DNA of 64,000 nucleotides from Apostichopus japonicus (GCF_037975245.1 NC_092569.1:20267001-20331000); one strand, 5' to 3'. Positions 38,373 to 60,235 are shown, counted from the first letter of the stretch. Notes: generated by a model not told the origin, from the sequence alone. Program-made: numbers and translations.

Positions 38373-38523
38373 TCCGTCCGTCCGTCCGTCCGTCCGTCCG
38401 TCCGTCCGTCCGTCCGTCCGTCCGTCCGTCCGTCCGTCCGTCCGTCCGTCCGTCCGTCCGTCCGTCCGTCCGTCCGTCCGTCCGTCCGTCCGTCCGTCCG
38501 TCCGTCCGTCCGTCCGTCCGTCC
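38373..38523. repeat. (TCCG)n tetranucleotide microsatellite
   Basis: An essentially perfect TCCG tract of about 150 bp, ending in degenerate TCCAACCATCC. Open frames across it (poly Ser-Val-Arg-Pro and Asp-Gly-Arg-Thr) are artefacts. Confidence 0.98.
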
Positions 38524-38599
38524 AACCATCCATTCCGTCCGTCTATCTTATACCGGCTACTCCCATTTTCATAAGTGACAAAAAGGCTTTACAAAAAAA

Positions 38600-40638
38600 A
38601 AAAAAAATACAACCATGAGGGAATTGATGAATATCCATGAACCTTTTAATTGCTCGACAACATATGTCAATTTCTAAAAATCGATATAGCACATCAGAAC
38701 AGGTGCCAACATTCGGAATTAGACTCTGCTGAAATCTTAGAAAAATTTACATATGAACTTTTGTCATAACTAATAACCAATTAAAACGCCCTTTTTGTAT
38801 AATAAGAAAATAAGAAATCAAAGTCTCAGCTTTTTGACTGCATATGTGGAAAAGAAAACGAAACCGATTTTGGAACAAATTTAAATTTAGGAAATGAGTT
38901 AGAAACAGATTTAACTAACATTTCTTGGAGTTGATATCTACAGTTTATCAATACTGCGCAAAAATAATGTATGCTGAAAAGTATTATCGTCTACTTGAAA
39001 AAAATTAATGTACCCTTCCCTGCCTGTTGCGACCATCGTGTGTTGTAATAGGATGTTCTTTTTAATATGTTTTTATTTTCACTTCTTTATCAAAGTTTCA
39101 CAAGCTTTGAGACACTGAAATAGATATGTGTTTTCCCAAAAAACTAGACCCATGTTGATATTAATAACCAAAAATGGGATCTTTATTTCATTCACCTACT
39201 GAAAAACTCAACAAATATCATAAATGACCATTGCCACATATTTATGTGGTTGCGCACCCCTGCATGGTGCCTATATTCGAACCTCTTCTCCCCCACCTCT
39301 TCTCAAATTTTGGTAGATTAGATCAACAAATACAAATGTCCATCCTAAAACCAAGTGCATACATGACTATAAACTGAATATTTGTGGGACCCTAGACTTA
39401 TGTTACCATGTGATATTATACGGGCAACCCCCACCCCCCACCACCCACCAATACAACAGTTTTGGTGAAGACAATGGATCGAGCAAAGAATGTTTGGAAT
39501 ACTCATTCTGTTTCACTTCTTTCTTTTTATGCCAATAGTACAACACAGAGTGCAGCTGTAAGACTACGGATACAGCCAAGATACACAGTTAACCACGTTC
39601 TGTTCTAAACACTAGCAACTTTTACACGCGTATAGACCGCTTGAATTTGATACTATTAATTCAATATCCTGAGTAAATACACTCCAAGGATACACAATAG
39701 GCAATTTAAGTAGTGTAATACATGTGAAAGCAATATATGATTCCACATAAGTGTATACTGCATTAGTATACAACGTCAATGAACTTTGACCGTAACGATG
39801 GTGTTGGCGATGACAATGATAATGAGAATGAAACCAGTGCCAGGAAGTGATGAGCTGGATGTTAGGATGAGGACGATGAAGACAATAATGATAGACCAGT
39901 GAGGAAGCTGAAAACAACGAGGACGACTTCATAGATGACGATTGTGAGTATAGGGATTACGAGGATGAAGATGATGTTACAAGGATGGGGAACACGACAA
40001 AGAGGAGGACGGCGAAATTGATGAAATTGACAATGGTGACGATGATTATAAAGATAAGAATAAATGTTGTGACATGAATGAGGATGAGATGAGATGATAA
40101 CGGTATATACGATGACGTTGAGAACGATGCGGTAAACGAAAGCGATAAAGTGGGTGACGATGTAGGTGCAAATGATAATGACGATTGCGATGAACATACG
40201 ATGATGCATGTGGTCAAAAGTACAAAAAAATCAATGGATTGGTTAAAAGGGCACGTTAATAAGGAAAGTGTTATAAATTGATTCATTCTCGTCATCTTGG
40301 ATTAACATTTGACTTGTTCAGTACAATTTCTGCAAACTACAGTCAAACAAACCACCATTGCTTCAAAACTGCGAATCTCATGTGAACTCGTTTCCATGCC
40401 AATACGCTATTTACTTTTTATTTAAAATGACGTGTCATTAGTTACGAAGATCCAAATGACAAAATAGACATTAATATCAGCTAAGCGATCTAATTGGCTG
40501 TTTAACAGCCGTACACGACCGTCATTAAACCATCATGCCACTTCAGATTGTTAAAATCCGTTCGGTACGTCGCAGTTCTTGATCTGGATTTTGAAGTTTC
40601 ATATCATTTTACCGAGGTTTGAATCAGGAAACAGAAAC
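38600..40638. other. Region upstream of the fibrinogen-related gene
   Basis: No supported gene. About 39440-39560 resembles the intron-exon segments around exons 3 and 4 of the downstream gene (TTTTGGTGAAGACA, TTTGGAATACT.ATTCTGTTTCAC, then an AG), so it is a relic of the same exon duplication. About 39780-40200 is a degenerate GAT/GAC/GAG purine-rich repeat. The promoter of the gene starting at 40639 should lie at the right end; no TATA element is assignable. Confidence 0.55.
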
Positions 40639-49225
<8,587 letters not shown>

Positions 49226-51106
49226 TGCGTTATAGATGTTTAGAATAATTCTCAGCTTTGAATAATCTAGAGATAACTTTAACATCATACACAGAGAATG
49301 ATGATAAACTGGTCACCATCGGCAGTGAAACAAGTCATTAATGTTGAAAATAAAGAAACAAGACACATTAAAAATAGTTAATTGTTAAATATCCGTGTTT
49401 AGACCTCCTGCTATCATTTTTATAATGATGTATATTTAATGTTTGTTACACAGAGTGAACCTGTAAGTATATGTGGTAAATAGCTACTTTATTTCCCTCT
49501 ATTTTACTTCAATGCGTAATATTTAGATTGACATTACGATTAAAGTTAGTGTCTGGAATTTAGCAACTTCTGTTTGTTTCTTTGGTTGTTTTGTATCAAA
49601 ACAAATTATGTTATAATGACTGGTAACCTTTCATAACTCACAGATCACTAGTGGATTGACTGATGTTTGTTAATTGTAGCCTGTAGGTTCTTAATGATAA
49701 AAACAGATTTACGTTAGAGCTGATAATTATAACCTCAGCTGACAGACCTACTTAGAAACAGAAATCATTTTATTCCAGTTGCTAAATACATTAAATACAT
49801 ACATAAATTAAATACATCGGTTATTGCAAAGTGATAAGTAAAATAATGCCTTTGTTTTAAATTGTAACTGACATACTTTCTCACCAAGATTTCATCATCT
49901 ACTCTGGCTGTATTGAAACAAACTATAAATAAATTGAAAGCAGGAAAAGTTATCGTTGTTAACAATCTACATTAATGATTATAACACAGTCTATGTACTA
50001 TCATTCTTTATAAATCTTCTTTGTCGATCCAGAAATTATCGCAAATTTATTCGAAAAATATCCGCGAAGAAGAATACAACGGAAAGGAACATCAAGAAGG
50101 GGAGCTTGATATTAGTATATATTACGAATTGTTGTGCGACGAAATTAGTAATAGTCTCAAAATTGAAGGCAAAATCGGATAATGCCGGACGAAGAATTGG
50201 CTAAGATTTTATTTATTCGCTATTGTTCTTCAATAATGGTAAAGACGAAGCAAAACCAGATCAATTATTTATTTGTAGTTAATATCCATCCTATTTCCCC
50301 TTCCCTTATCATCGTGTTCAATAGTCATTGAGTATCATTTCACTTTAATCTATTACAAATGGTTACAGAAAGAAACAATTTAAGATCATTTCATAAATAT
50401 ATTTATAAATGTAATTTGGAGATTCGATGAATATATGTAGTCACTCAAAAGTCAGCTTATTTCTTGTTATTGCCCGCTCTTCGTCGTTCTTTGGGGGGTT
50501 GGGCACACAATTAGGATTTGGGGCACTTATCTCGTTAGGGCTGGCTTATAAAGGTTAGGAACAACTTCTCTATTAGGAAGTTGATTTAGATCAATAGGGA
50601 ACAAAATTTGGAATTGATAAATTTAAAAAAATGCAAATTATATGCAAATTATGATATGCAATTTAGAACGCACATTTGTTTTAAATGGAAAACACCAAAC
50701 TACCCAATAAAATCACTAATGACTTCAAAATTGACTTCAAAATATATGATAAAGGTTTTTCTGGGGTTGTTCTTTCAGATGATACCAACTTTTCTGAAAT
50801 CTGTTGAGGATTGACAGAGTTATGACTGATTTCATTTTAGTATACATGTTGTTTTCTTTGTTTACTTTCTACAATTACAGCCTAACGTTGGCATAACGTT
50901 AGGCCTAGCCTAGCCTTTGTTGTAAACAACGCTATTGACTTAAAATTTCTGGATCCTCGAGAAGGACCGAATCTTGATAAACTGGTTCGACCAGAACGTC
51001 CTGGTCCTCATCATCAATGGTATCGGTATCGGACCAATCTTCCCACATCTCTAGGACCTATTTGGCCGAAAATTTGGGGGAGCTGAGTGCATATTTGCAA
51101 GCGTAC
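49226..51106. other. 3' flank of the fibrinogen-related gene; otherwise empty
   Basis: Contains the probable polyadenylation signal near 49349 and then AT-rich sequence with only short unsupported frames. A few CTAGGCCTAGCCTAG-like motifs occur near 50890-50915 and again at 51890-51960. Confidence 0.5.
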
Positions 51107-52270
51107 TAGACTGGTTCCATTTCTCATAAAGAAACTTGTCGAAGGCATTTTTGAGTACAAGCAATTGAAATGGTTCTTCTTAGGTGAAATTTTATGCTGA
51201 TTACAGAAAGTCTGGTCCCCAAGCTAAATTTTGAAAAGAAGCATGCCTAATTTGCATAAATTCAAAATGGCCGACATTTTGATGAATTTTGTGCATAACA
51301 CAAGATTTAAAGGACGTAAAGACTTTGTTCTTGCGTCAATACCCTTGTTTGTAAGGTCAAAGAATGCAATTATAATAATAGTTGTATCATTGGGTCATAA
51401 GTTGACCCTTAATTTGCATAAATTCAGAATAGCCACCGTTTTGATGCATAACTGAAGATTTAAAACCCTTTGAATCCTAATGTCGGATGATCCAACAAAA
51501 CAAGCGATCAATTTCAACAACATTCTAGCTCCGTAACCCAGTACCCCCCCCCCCCCCAAAAAAAAAGCCTGAAAACGGTAGAGCTTTTTAATCTGTAGCC
51601 AGTTAAGCATAGGCCAATTCTAGAAGATTTTACAGCAGATTTTCCAAGGAATGGGTATATGGCCAGTCTGGGGTATTTTACTACATTGCGCAATCACAGA
51701 ATGACCGCACGGTGGATTCGTAATTAGTTTTCCAGTGAAAACAGCTCAAATACACGTACAAACAGTCAGAAAAAGACTGAAAAGGTCAGTATGAATGCAA
51801 GGAATAATACTAGGGTAATTATCTCAAGCTATTAAGCCAATTTCTTGGTGTTTCGGGATGAATGTCTGGTAGGTAGGCCTAAATCCTAGTTTAGTTTAGC
51901 CTAGCCTAGTGTGTGAAGTTAATAGGCCAATGAAGTTAATAAGCCTGGTCTAGGCCTAGCTTTATGTAGGCTTAGTCAGTTATTGTGTGAGGTTAATAGG
52001 CCAATGCTTTGATCGTGATTCACGACTGTTCAAACGTGATTTACGACTATTTTGAAGAATATCATGGCTCAAACGTAATATTTCTGGAATCCTGACTAAA
52101 TGCCCGTTCCATTGATATAGGTTGCCATCAGTGACAAAAATATCTAGTTTTAGAGTAAAAAAATAGTTTCATTAAATGCACTAAATAACTTTCGGACCAC
52201 AGGGTGTCACAATATTTGATTGTTTCATCACTTTTCAGATTACAAGACTTTAAAACGTGTTGAGTTGAGA

Positions 52271-55200
52271 ATGGATCCGGTAATTTGCTTGAAGAGACCA
52301 TCTTCTGTAGACACCACGCTATGCATACTTTGCCAAGAAAGAGGCGGTACACTTAGCAAACCCGGTACACAAGGAATGAACACTTTAACCAAAGCAACTG
52401 CAACTAGAAGAAAATCAAAGAATGATAACTTCCGGGAAGTAACTGACCGCCTTACAGGACTTTTGAACTCTGAACCAATACCAGCTTTAACATGGCACAT
52501 GAAATGTTACCGTCCATATACAGACAGTACCAAACTGAAGAGATTGGAACCAATATGTAGCTCAAGCAAATCTGCAGATGATGAAGCCTCCAGCAGCACC
52601 CCTTCGCAAACCTGGTCCTCAAAACGATGAAGTAGTGTAGCTCCAATTAACTGGAAACTTTGCATGTTTTGTCAGAAGTTTACTCAACAGAGACTTAGAT
52701 CTATTATGTCGCTTGAATTAAGTGAGAGCATATTAACAGATGTTAAGTTTCATCAAACAATGGGCATTCACCTTTCTGGTATAAATGATCTAATAGCTGC
52801 AGAAGGGCAATATCATCTGGAATGCTCGGGATATTTCCGACGATCCGTAGCAAAAACTCGTTCTTCCGCTGGAACTGATTTCTCTGATGTGCCAATGGAG
52901 TGGCTCTGTACAGAACTAAGATATGCAGCAGAGAAAGGCCACGTTCTTTGCCTAGATGATGTGTGGAATCGGTACATGACAATCGCAGAGGAGTCAAATA
53001 TACCGATACCGAAGTCATTTATTAGTCGCCGAGCTAATTTCACTACCAAATTGCGGTCGAAAGTTGAGGATGTCATAACCTTTGTAGTTTCAGAGGGACC
53101 TCGTTCAGAAACACGAACCGTTTTACTCCCAATAAAGTATACTGGTTCTGTAATGTATATCTGCCAATCAACCGCAGAAGCCAAGGATGACGATCTGCTA
53201 ACGATACCACCGTATGTGCCTGAAGACGACACTTTTATATCTTTGGTGCATGTAGCTCTGAAGATTCGTGGTGATTTGATGGCAAAAGAAGGCCACAAAG
53301 GTTTGTCAGTCAGTGAAGAAGATTCTCTGGAATGTATCCCAGATAGCCTCTATCTGTTTTTGAATCTTGTATTCAATGGTACCACTCAGCTTGAAAATGA
53401 AAACATAGGCGAAGGAGAGAGAGAGAATACAATGAAGCAAAGCATATTAAGTACAGCTCAAGATATTGTGTATGTTGCAAGTGGAGGCAAAAAGTGGACA
53501 CCAAAACACATTGGTCTAGCCAGTACACTTCATCAGGCAACACGGTCCAAAGTTCTGGTAGATTTATTTCACAAGGCTGGTCACACACTAAGCTATAAGC
53601 AAGTTCTGCAATTAGATACAGCATTGGCAGAAAGTACCCTGAAGTCGATGGATCCACAAACTGGAGCTGTTATGCCTCCAAACATTATGCAAGACAGATT
53701 TATGCACTTCACAGCCGATAATATCGACATTCTCGACGAGACTCTACATGGAAAAAACACTTTCCATGCCACCCAGATGGCAGTATGGCAGCGAGGGCCA
53801 TCAAATGATGTTCGCCTTAACGACATTACACGATCAAGCACAAGTAGCCAGACGTTAAAAGTGCCAGATGCAATGGATACCTTGATCCCCGTTAGTAAAC
53901 CTGTTCAAAAGACAGAGCCAGTGTTACCGGAATGCTGCGAACAAGACATCGTTCTAGAACAGTCAGAGTGTGCGACAAAGTGTGCCAGAGAAGCATTTGC
54001 TACCGACCTGACATTCAACATTTTGCGGCAAAGAGGGACAGTTACTTCCAGCTGGACAGTTTTCAACGAAAAAATTTCCTCTCAGTCTCAACCAATGACT
54101 TCAGTCGGCTATATGCCTATAATCCAGGCTCCAGCTCATGAATATGACACTCTCAATACAGTTGTTCGTAGGTGCTTCCAAGTCTCCGCACATGCAGGGC
54201 AGGAGTTTACAGTTCTTACTGTTGACCAAGCCTTATACTGCAAGCTAATGGAGCTCAAATGGGCCCACCCAGAAGAGTATAAGAACCTCATACCACGACT
54301 AGGAGGGCTTCATATATCAATGAACTTTCTCAACGTCATTGGAACACATATGGAGGGCTCAGGATTAGCAGAGGTATGGATAGAGGCAGGTATATTTGGA
54401 CAAAATACTGCCCAACAGGCAATGAATGGTAAGAGCTACAACAAGGCCACGAGGGCCCATAAACTGACAGTTCAGTCTTTGTGGCGTTTGCTAGGGCCAA
54501 GTATTCTACACCATATTGACGCTACTGACAAGCAAATGTATGGTGACATTTCACAGGCTGATACACAAGACCTGATAGGAATTCTCAACAGTAAGTCATT
54601 CGGAAGAATAATGGAAAATTTTGAAGAAAAGAGACGAGAGGAGAATGTCAACTTTGACTTCTGGTGGAAATACATAAAAATGGTTGAGACTCTCCTTATG
54701 TTCACACGTGCCCAGCGTGATGGTGTATGGGATCTGCACCTGTTTGCCTTCCGTGAGATGTTGCCCTACTTTCTTAGGTATGACCACTATAATTATGGGC
54801 GTTGGGGTCCCGTGTATCTTGCAGAGATGTCGCAGTTGCCAGCAGATGTATTAACTGAGTTTCAGCAGGGAAACTTTGTTGTGAAGGGATCAAATCGCCG
54901 ATTCAATCAAGTTGATCCTGATCAAGCGCAGGAATGGTTGAACGGAACAGGAAAGCGTGGTGGTGGAATAGTTGGAATTACCAAGACAAGTTCTGCACTC
55001 ACTCGCTGGGCTCTTTCTTACAATCTGCGTTCACATATTGCATTGGAAACCAGAAGGATGTATCACATGAGTCACACGGACCGGCATTGTCGAAATGAAG
55101 AAATGCCTAGCCGCCAGGAGAAAGACAACACTGATGAGCAGTCCCTCGTGTCTGTATTTCAACGATTCAAGGTTTTTGATCCTACTGTCCAGCCAACTGC

Positions 55201-56881
55201 TCTTCAAAGCATTGTGACGAAAGATCTGGCTGATGAACAAATTCAAGACTCGTTGTTAAATGCTCAGATCTATGGCAAGCGGCAGCTGCAGGAATTTGTC
55301 AAAGACAGACTTGTGATAGATCTAAATAAGTCCTCACCCAATAAATCACTTTATGACCCTATCACTAAAAACAATGCACCGACTTTTGAAACCCTGTACG
55401 AGGTCAAGATATCGGGTAGTGACAAGGATAAAGCAAAGATCCTGAAGACCAACAGGAACATCTTGCAACGTCTCATCATTGCATATGCAGGAGGGCGCGA
55501 AGTGGATCTTGATACTGTTCTGAAGCATGAACTGATGCCTGTACCACTCGCCCTTGCCAATGTTAATGGTACGCTTAGGACAGGGAACAAAGCAATCCTA
55601 GCCGACGTAATAACAGCGGAAGTCGAATGCCCTGCAAATATTGATTTCAACAAAAGTACTGCTTGCTTGGTGATAGATGGGCAGGTCAGAGTAATTGCTG
55701 TCGGCAAGCCAACTAATGCTAAGACGTTTGGAGACCTAGCAGATGAGTTTACAAAGTCTATATATCAATCGGGTTCTAACTATGGTAGAATAGATGTGGT
55801 ATTTGATAGATATCGTGAAGAGTCAATCAAATCTATGACACGACAAAGGCGCTCTAAAACCATAAGACCAATACGACGCGTAATTGAAGGTAGAGATGTC
55901 CCCCTCCCAAGCTCATGGTCCAATTTCATATCCTCACCAGACAACAAGTCAGATCTTGCGAGGTTTCTTTCCGAGCAACTCTTAGAAAATGCTCCACCCG
56001 ACAAGGAGGTAGTTGTAGCTGGTGGATTTGAGAATGAACAGGAGGTAAAATCTTCTCACACAGCAACTAACATCATTCCTCTCAGAGCGTCTCACGAAGA
56101 AGCAGATACTAGACTTGTCCTGCACGCAGTCAACATCCCTTTTGACACAGTTGTGGTTTCAGCACAAGACACCGATGTCCTTCTGCTCTTGGTTGCACAT
56201 TTTCACCGTGTCCAGTGCAACCACTTATGGATGATAGCTGGAACAAAGAAGAAAAGGAAGTACATTCCTGTTGATGCCGTTCGTCAAAAATTGACGACTG
56301 GTTCTGAAAATGCCTTACTTCCATTCCACGCACTAACAGGGTGCGACACAACTTCTTACTTCTTTGGTCACACAAAGAAAACAGCATGGAGAGTGTTTGC
56401 TACCCATTTTGAACTACTGAGTAGTCTTGGTGAAGGCTTGTTAAATACAGATAAGATATGATCCACAGAAAAGTTTGTATCCCTCATGTATGGTGTTGAC
56501 ACAGCTTCGGTAGATACTGCACGTCGAATCATGTTTGAGAAGGCCAAAAAACATGAGTCTTTGCCTCCGACCAGTAATTCGCTACATCATCATATCCAGC
56601 GTGTACACTTTCAAACTATGGTATGGAAAGAAGCTCACTGCCCAACACCTGATCTACCAGATCCAGCTGATATGGGTTGGAAGCGAGGAGATACAGGATT
56701 GCGACCCATTCTGATGACTCTGGATCCCATTCCCGACGTCTGTGTGGAACTGATTTCTTGCGGATGTACAACAGCATGTAATACCATGCAGTGCAAGTGC
56801 AGAAAGGCACGTATTCCTTGCATTGGCCAATGTGGCTGTAGAAAACGTGGACCCGAATGCTTCAACGTAAGAGACATTTAA
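52271..56881 (+). CDS. Intronless transposon protein with two in-frame TGA codons
   Basis: One frame of 1536 codons from ATG 52271 (MDPVICLKRPSS), interrupted by TGA at 52628 (codon 120) and 56459 (codon 1397). The longest open piece is 52664-56461. Two CxxC...HxxC modules lie at C18/C21/H76/C79 and C131/C134/H182/C185, one on each side of the first TGA. A conserved-looking core has TVDQALY (D652), LGGLHISMNFLN (677-688) and DHYNYGRWGPVYLAEM. HEEADTRLVLH (D1279), AQDTDVLLLL (D1300, D1302) and ALTGCDTTS (D1359) resemble the spacing of acidic motifs in PIN/FEN-like nucleases. Residues 1491-1531 form a Cys-rich cluster (CGCTTACNTMQCKCRKARIPC). An AG acceptor-like site just before the ATG could mark a 5' leader intron. 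I recall similar unnamed proteins in marine animals but cannot name the family. Confidence 0.75.
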
Positions 56882-57504
56882 TTGGTAGTTATTCAGAGAC
56901 ATAAATTTCATCCGTAAGTAAATGATCAATGAATTCTTTATGTTCCAATGTAATGTAAAAAGTATAAATTATCATTTTTAAACTCTAGAAACCGTTTTTG
57001 GCAAAGAGCGACATTAAAGGAATTGTCTGGTGGAAGATTTTGATACATTGTCCTTGTACTTATTATTTTTCTCTTTCTAACCATGTAAAAATTGTCCCCA
57101 TTTGATATTTTCTTCTTGTAGAAATCTGGTTTTCAAATTCACCAGTTTCTCACCAAAAGTACCGTTTGTTCGAACGCTTCAATATGGTGTTTGACGTAGT
57201 GCTTGCAGATAGGCAAAACAGGCGACTTGAAGTTAGCACTCCCAATTCCGCAGCAAATTAACTGACGTGTAAGCACATTGAATTGCCTCATATATATAAC
57301 GTACATACTCGCGAACGTATACCCATATACTACGATGCTCAGTTGGTGTACTTGTATAGCGTTACACATAGTACACTCACACTCAAACCACAGTTCATTA
57401 ACTGTTCTTCGAACTCGCTGAAATAAAATTCACGGATCAAATTAACAGTAAAAGGAAACTTATAAAGTATTCGTTAAACCGAAAGATGAAACTTGGCGGG
57501 ATCG

Positions 57505-58020
57505 ATGTCATCGCAAAACTGTCCGATTGTAAACGTTAGATAGAGTAGCCTATACACGCGAACATTCTTCGCGCTGGTGCTGGATACCGCGATGTATAAA
57601 CAACGAAGAGCCTGCTGTTAAAACTTATCTTGTGTTACACAATGACCACGAAACCACCGATCTACTAAATATATTGCGGCTTAAGGAGTTTTTTAAATCA
57701 TATCTAATTTATAAGAAATTTCACCGGAAATTATTGAAGAAATTGATCGAATCGTTGTCAGAGCAGAATATAGCGCTGAATAGCTTAGGCTTCGCAGAAC
57801 TGTCCGATTGTCAACGTTTGAGTACAGCCTACATGCGAACATTTTTCGCGTTGGAGCTGGATAGCGCGATGTATAGCCTGAACAACTCAGAGTCTGCTGT
57901 TAAAATTTACCTTGTGTTACACAAAGACCACGGAACCACCGCTCAAGTACATGGTGGCTTAAGGAGTTTTTGAAAACATATCTAATTTTTAAGAAATTTC
58001 ACCGGAAATTAAGGAAGAAA
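57505..58020. repeat. 281-bp tandem duplication inside the 7.7-kb element
   Basis: CGCAAAACTGTCCGATTG at 57512 recurs as CGCAGAACTGTCCGATTG at 57793. The two units stay alignable to AAATTTCACCGGAAATTA at about 57733 and 58012. A frame of 113 codons (57632-57973) spans both units but has no recognisable features. Confidence 0.85.
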
Positions 58021-58836
58021 TTTATCTGTACACACCCGCTGTTTTTGTTGTGATTACCGTATAGGTACTGTGCGGAGGGTGGGTTATGACGCAATCTGCT
58101 ATGGCAGAGCTGACGTCACGTATTGTACTGTTCAAATCATATTTGAAATGTCTATCCATAACGGTTAAAAAATCGTTTCTCTGTCAAACGCAACATTAGC
58201 GTTCTCATACTTTGACAACATGTTTGGAAAATTATTTACTATTTTTTAAGGTAACTTCTTTGGGCCACCAGACAATCCTTTTAATCTAAACCCGAGAAAT
58301 ACAGATTAGATAACTTTTAGAATGGCGTATTGTTGAACTTGTGCAAGATAGGTGTGAGCATATTACCCAATGATATAATTACGGTTATGAATGAATTTCT
58401 TGACACTGAAAACATAGGTATAGACACAACAATGAAGTCTCTACGGGTCTTGAATCTTGAGTTATGCATCAAAGCATCAAATTGGCGGCCATTTTGCATT
58501 GATGCAAATTAAGTGTAAACATTTATCATCCAATCATACAACTAATGTTATAAACGTAATCTTTGACACTGAAAACATAGGTATAGACACAAGAACGAAG
58601 TCTCTACGAGTCTTGAATCTTGAGTTATAAACCAAAATCATAAAGTTGTCGGCCATTTTGAATTTATGCAAATTAGACACATTTTTCCTCAAAATTCAGC
58701 TTGGGACCAGGCTTTTTGAAATCAGCATAAAATTTTCATAGAGAAACAATATTTCAATTGCTTGTGCTCAAAAATGCCTTCGTCATCATTTTAGGGGGAT
58801 CTTTATGAGAAATGGAACCAGTCTATACGTAAAGTA

Positions 58837-58864
58837 CACTGATCTGTACACTAACAGATCAGTG
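58837..58864. other. Perfect 11-bp hairpin near the transposon right end
   Basis: CACTGATCTGT (58837-58847) and ACAGATCAGTG (58854-58864) form a perfect stem around a 6-base loop, 12 bases outside the matched terminal repeat. Confidence 0.8.
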
Positions 58865-58865
58865 G

Positions 58866-60045
58866 CACAGTATGATGCAACAGCGGCGGTTGCGATCAAT
58901 TTTCAAAGGAATGTGAGGGCGCTATGTCATAACTATCAATGAGAAATGTTGCAGTGGCCTAAATATCTAAAAAAAGAAGAAAAATCACGTACCTAGGATG
59001 AAGCGTTCGGGAACGATAATATTTTCAAAAATGAACGGATTTGGACGATTTTGGTGTCAAATTACAGGAAATTTTGAGGACATTTGCATTTTTCTCAGAA
59101 CCCTCTATAGATATATTGCTGAAATGCTCAGAATATGTTCAAAACATGTTAGGGTTTATTCCAAATATAATGGGGGGGGGGGTTTGTTCAACTCTTATTT
59201 TCTGTCACGATTTTGTTGATGCGAACATTGATTTTTAGCCAAATTACGTCATTTTCAGATTGACCTTTGACCTTTGAGCCCCACCCACCAAAAAAAAATC
59301 ACAGTTACCCCCCTTTTTATTTATTTTATACACAAACGTATGGTCTTAGCTACATTTCAATACCTAAATGAATGTTGTAGGATGTAAGATGGCTGAGTAC
59401 TATTTTTTTTTTTAAATTCAATGATTATTTGGGTCCATATCAACCCAGTTTGCAATTGAGGGTTTTTAATCAATTCCAGATTAACCAACCCCTATCGTGC
59501 AACAGATATATTAAATGGATTATCCATCGGTAATATGCCAATTTACTTAATTCCCGACTCCCAAATCTGATAATTTACATAATCCGTCCTCGATATATCA
59601 CTTTAGAAACCTTTTGTAGTTTCCATGGTTATAGATGCTGTCATGATTCACCCCCCCCCCTTCTGTCCTCCCCCAGGAATCAGAATCGGAATCAGTTTCC
59701 CTATATCGGAACCAGCTTCAACGGTCCCACGGTCACACTTCCTCCTTTATCAGTTTATAAAATCCTGGATCCGTCTCAGACGACAATAGGTTCTTTCACT
59801 GACTTATGAAGGTTGAGTCATTCTCGAGAAAAAAATGTTTGATATTCTGTCTGTATATGTATGAGGGGGGGGGTGGAGGGGTGGTTCGAACGTTAGGCTG
59901 CGTTATCTAACTGATTTAGTATCATTGCCAGGCTACTAAAATGAATATGAACATCACAAATGACACTCGGGTAAATATATTTGACATGATAATACATATG
60001 GGAGTTGCTCTCATTCTCGAAATGAACGAAACATACGGAATGAAA
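58866..60045. other. Intergenic, low complexity
   Basis: Contains G8-G9, C10 and T10 runs (about 59171, 59649, 59402, 59865) and short frames without features. Nothing else recognised. Confidence 0.5.
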
Positions 60046-60235
60046 CGTTATGAGACGGTATGAAACGGAATTAAACGGTATGAAACGGTATAAAACGGAA
60101 TGAAGAAGGGAATGAACGGGATGAACGTGATGAACGGGATTGGTGGGATGAGCGGGATGAGCGGATTGAGCGGGATGAGCGGGATGAACGGGATGAGCGG
60201 GATTAGCGGGATGAGCGGGATGAACGGGATATAAA
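60046..60235. repeat. Minisatellite of 9-11 bp units
   Basis: The first half is built of ACGGTATGAA/ACGGAATGAA units. It changes at about 60110 into CGGGATGAG and CGGGATGAA units, repeated in tandem with single-base variants. Confidence 0.92.

Larger units (their letters stand above)
51107..58825 (+). mobile_element. 7.7-kb DNA transposon with long inverted repeats
   Basis: The segment at 51107-51131 (starting TAGACTGGTTCC) is matched exactly in inverted orientation at 58801-58825, and 51141-51171 matches 58751-58781. Weaker inverted similarity continues inward for about 370 bp (to about 51470 and 58440). Each repeat contains two internal direct units around AATTTGCATAAATTCA/AATGGCC/GATGCATAAC. 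A single large intronless gene (52271-56881) lies between them. An 11-bp hairpin just outside the right end (58837-58864) may belong to the terminus. I did not identify target duplications. Superfamily is unassigned; Academ-type elements, which can carry XPG-like nucleases, are one candidate. Confidence 0.72.

Noticed and set aside
38283-38618. Ser-Val-Arg-Pro and Asp-Gly-Arg-Thr repeat proteins
   Set aside because: Produced by the TCCG tetranucleotide tract in every frame; no coding context.
39612-40295. His/Ser/Thr-rich minus-strand frames of about 110 codons
   Set aside because: They arise from a degenerate GAT/GAC purine-rich repeat, overlap one another in different frames and have no splice context.
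52743-53841. Minus-strand frames opposite the transposon gene
   Set aside because: Shadows of the long plus-strand reading frame, which alone has motif content.
58998-59238. Two overlapping plus-strand frames of 65-73 codons
   Set aside because: Different frames of the same AT-rich stretch crossing a G run; no supporting feature.
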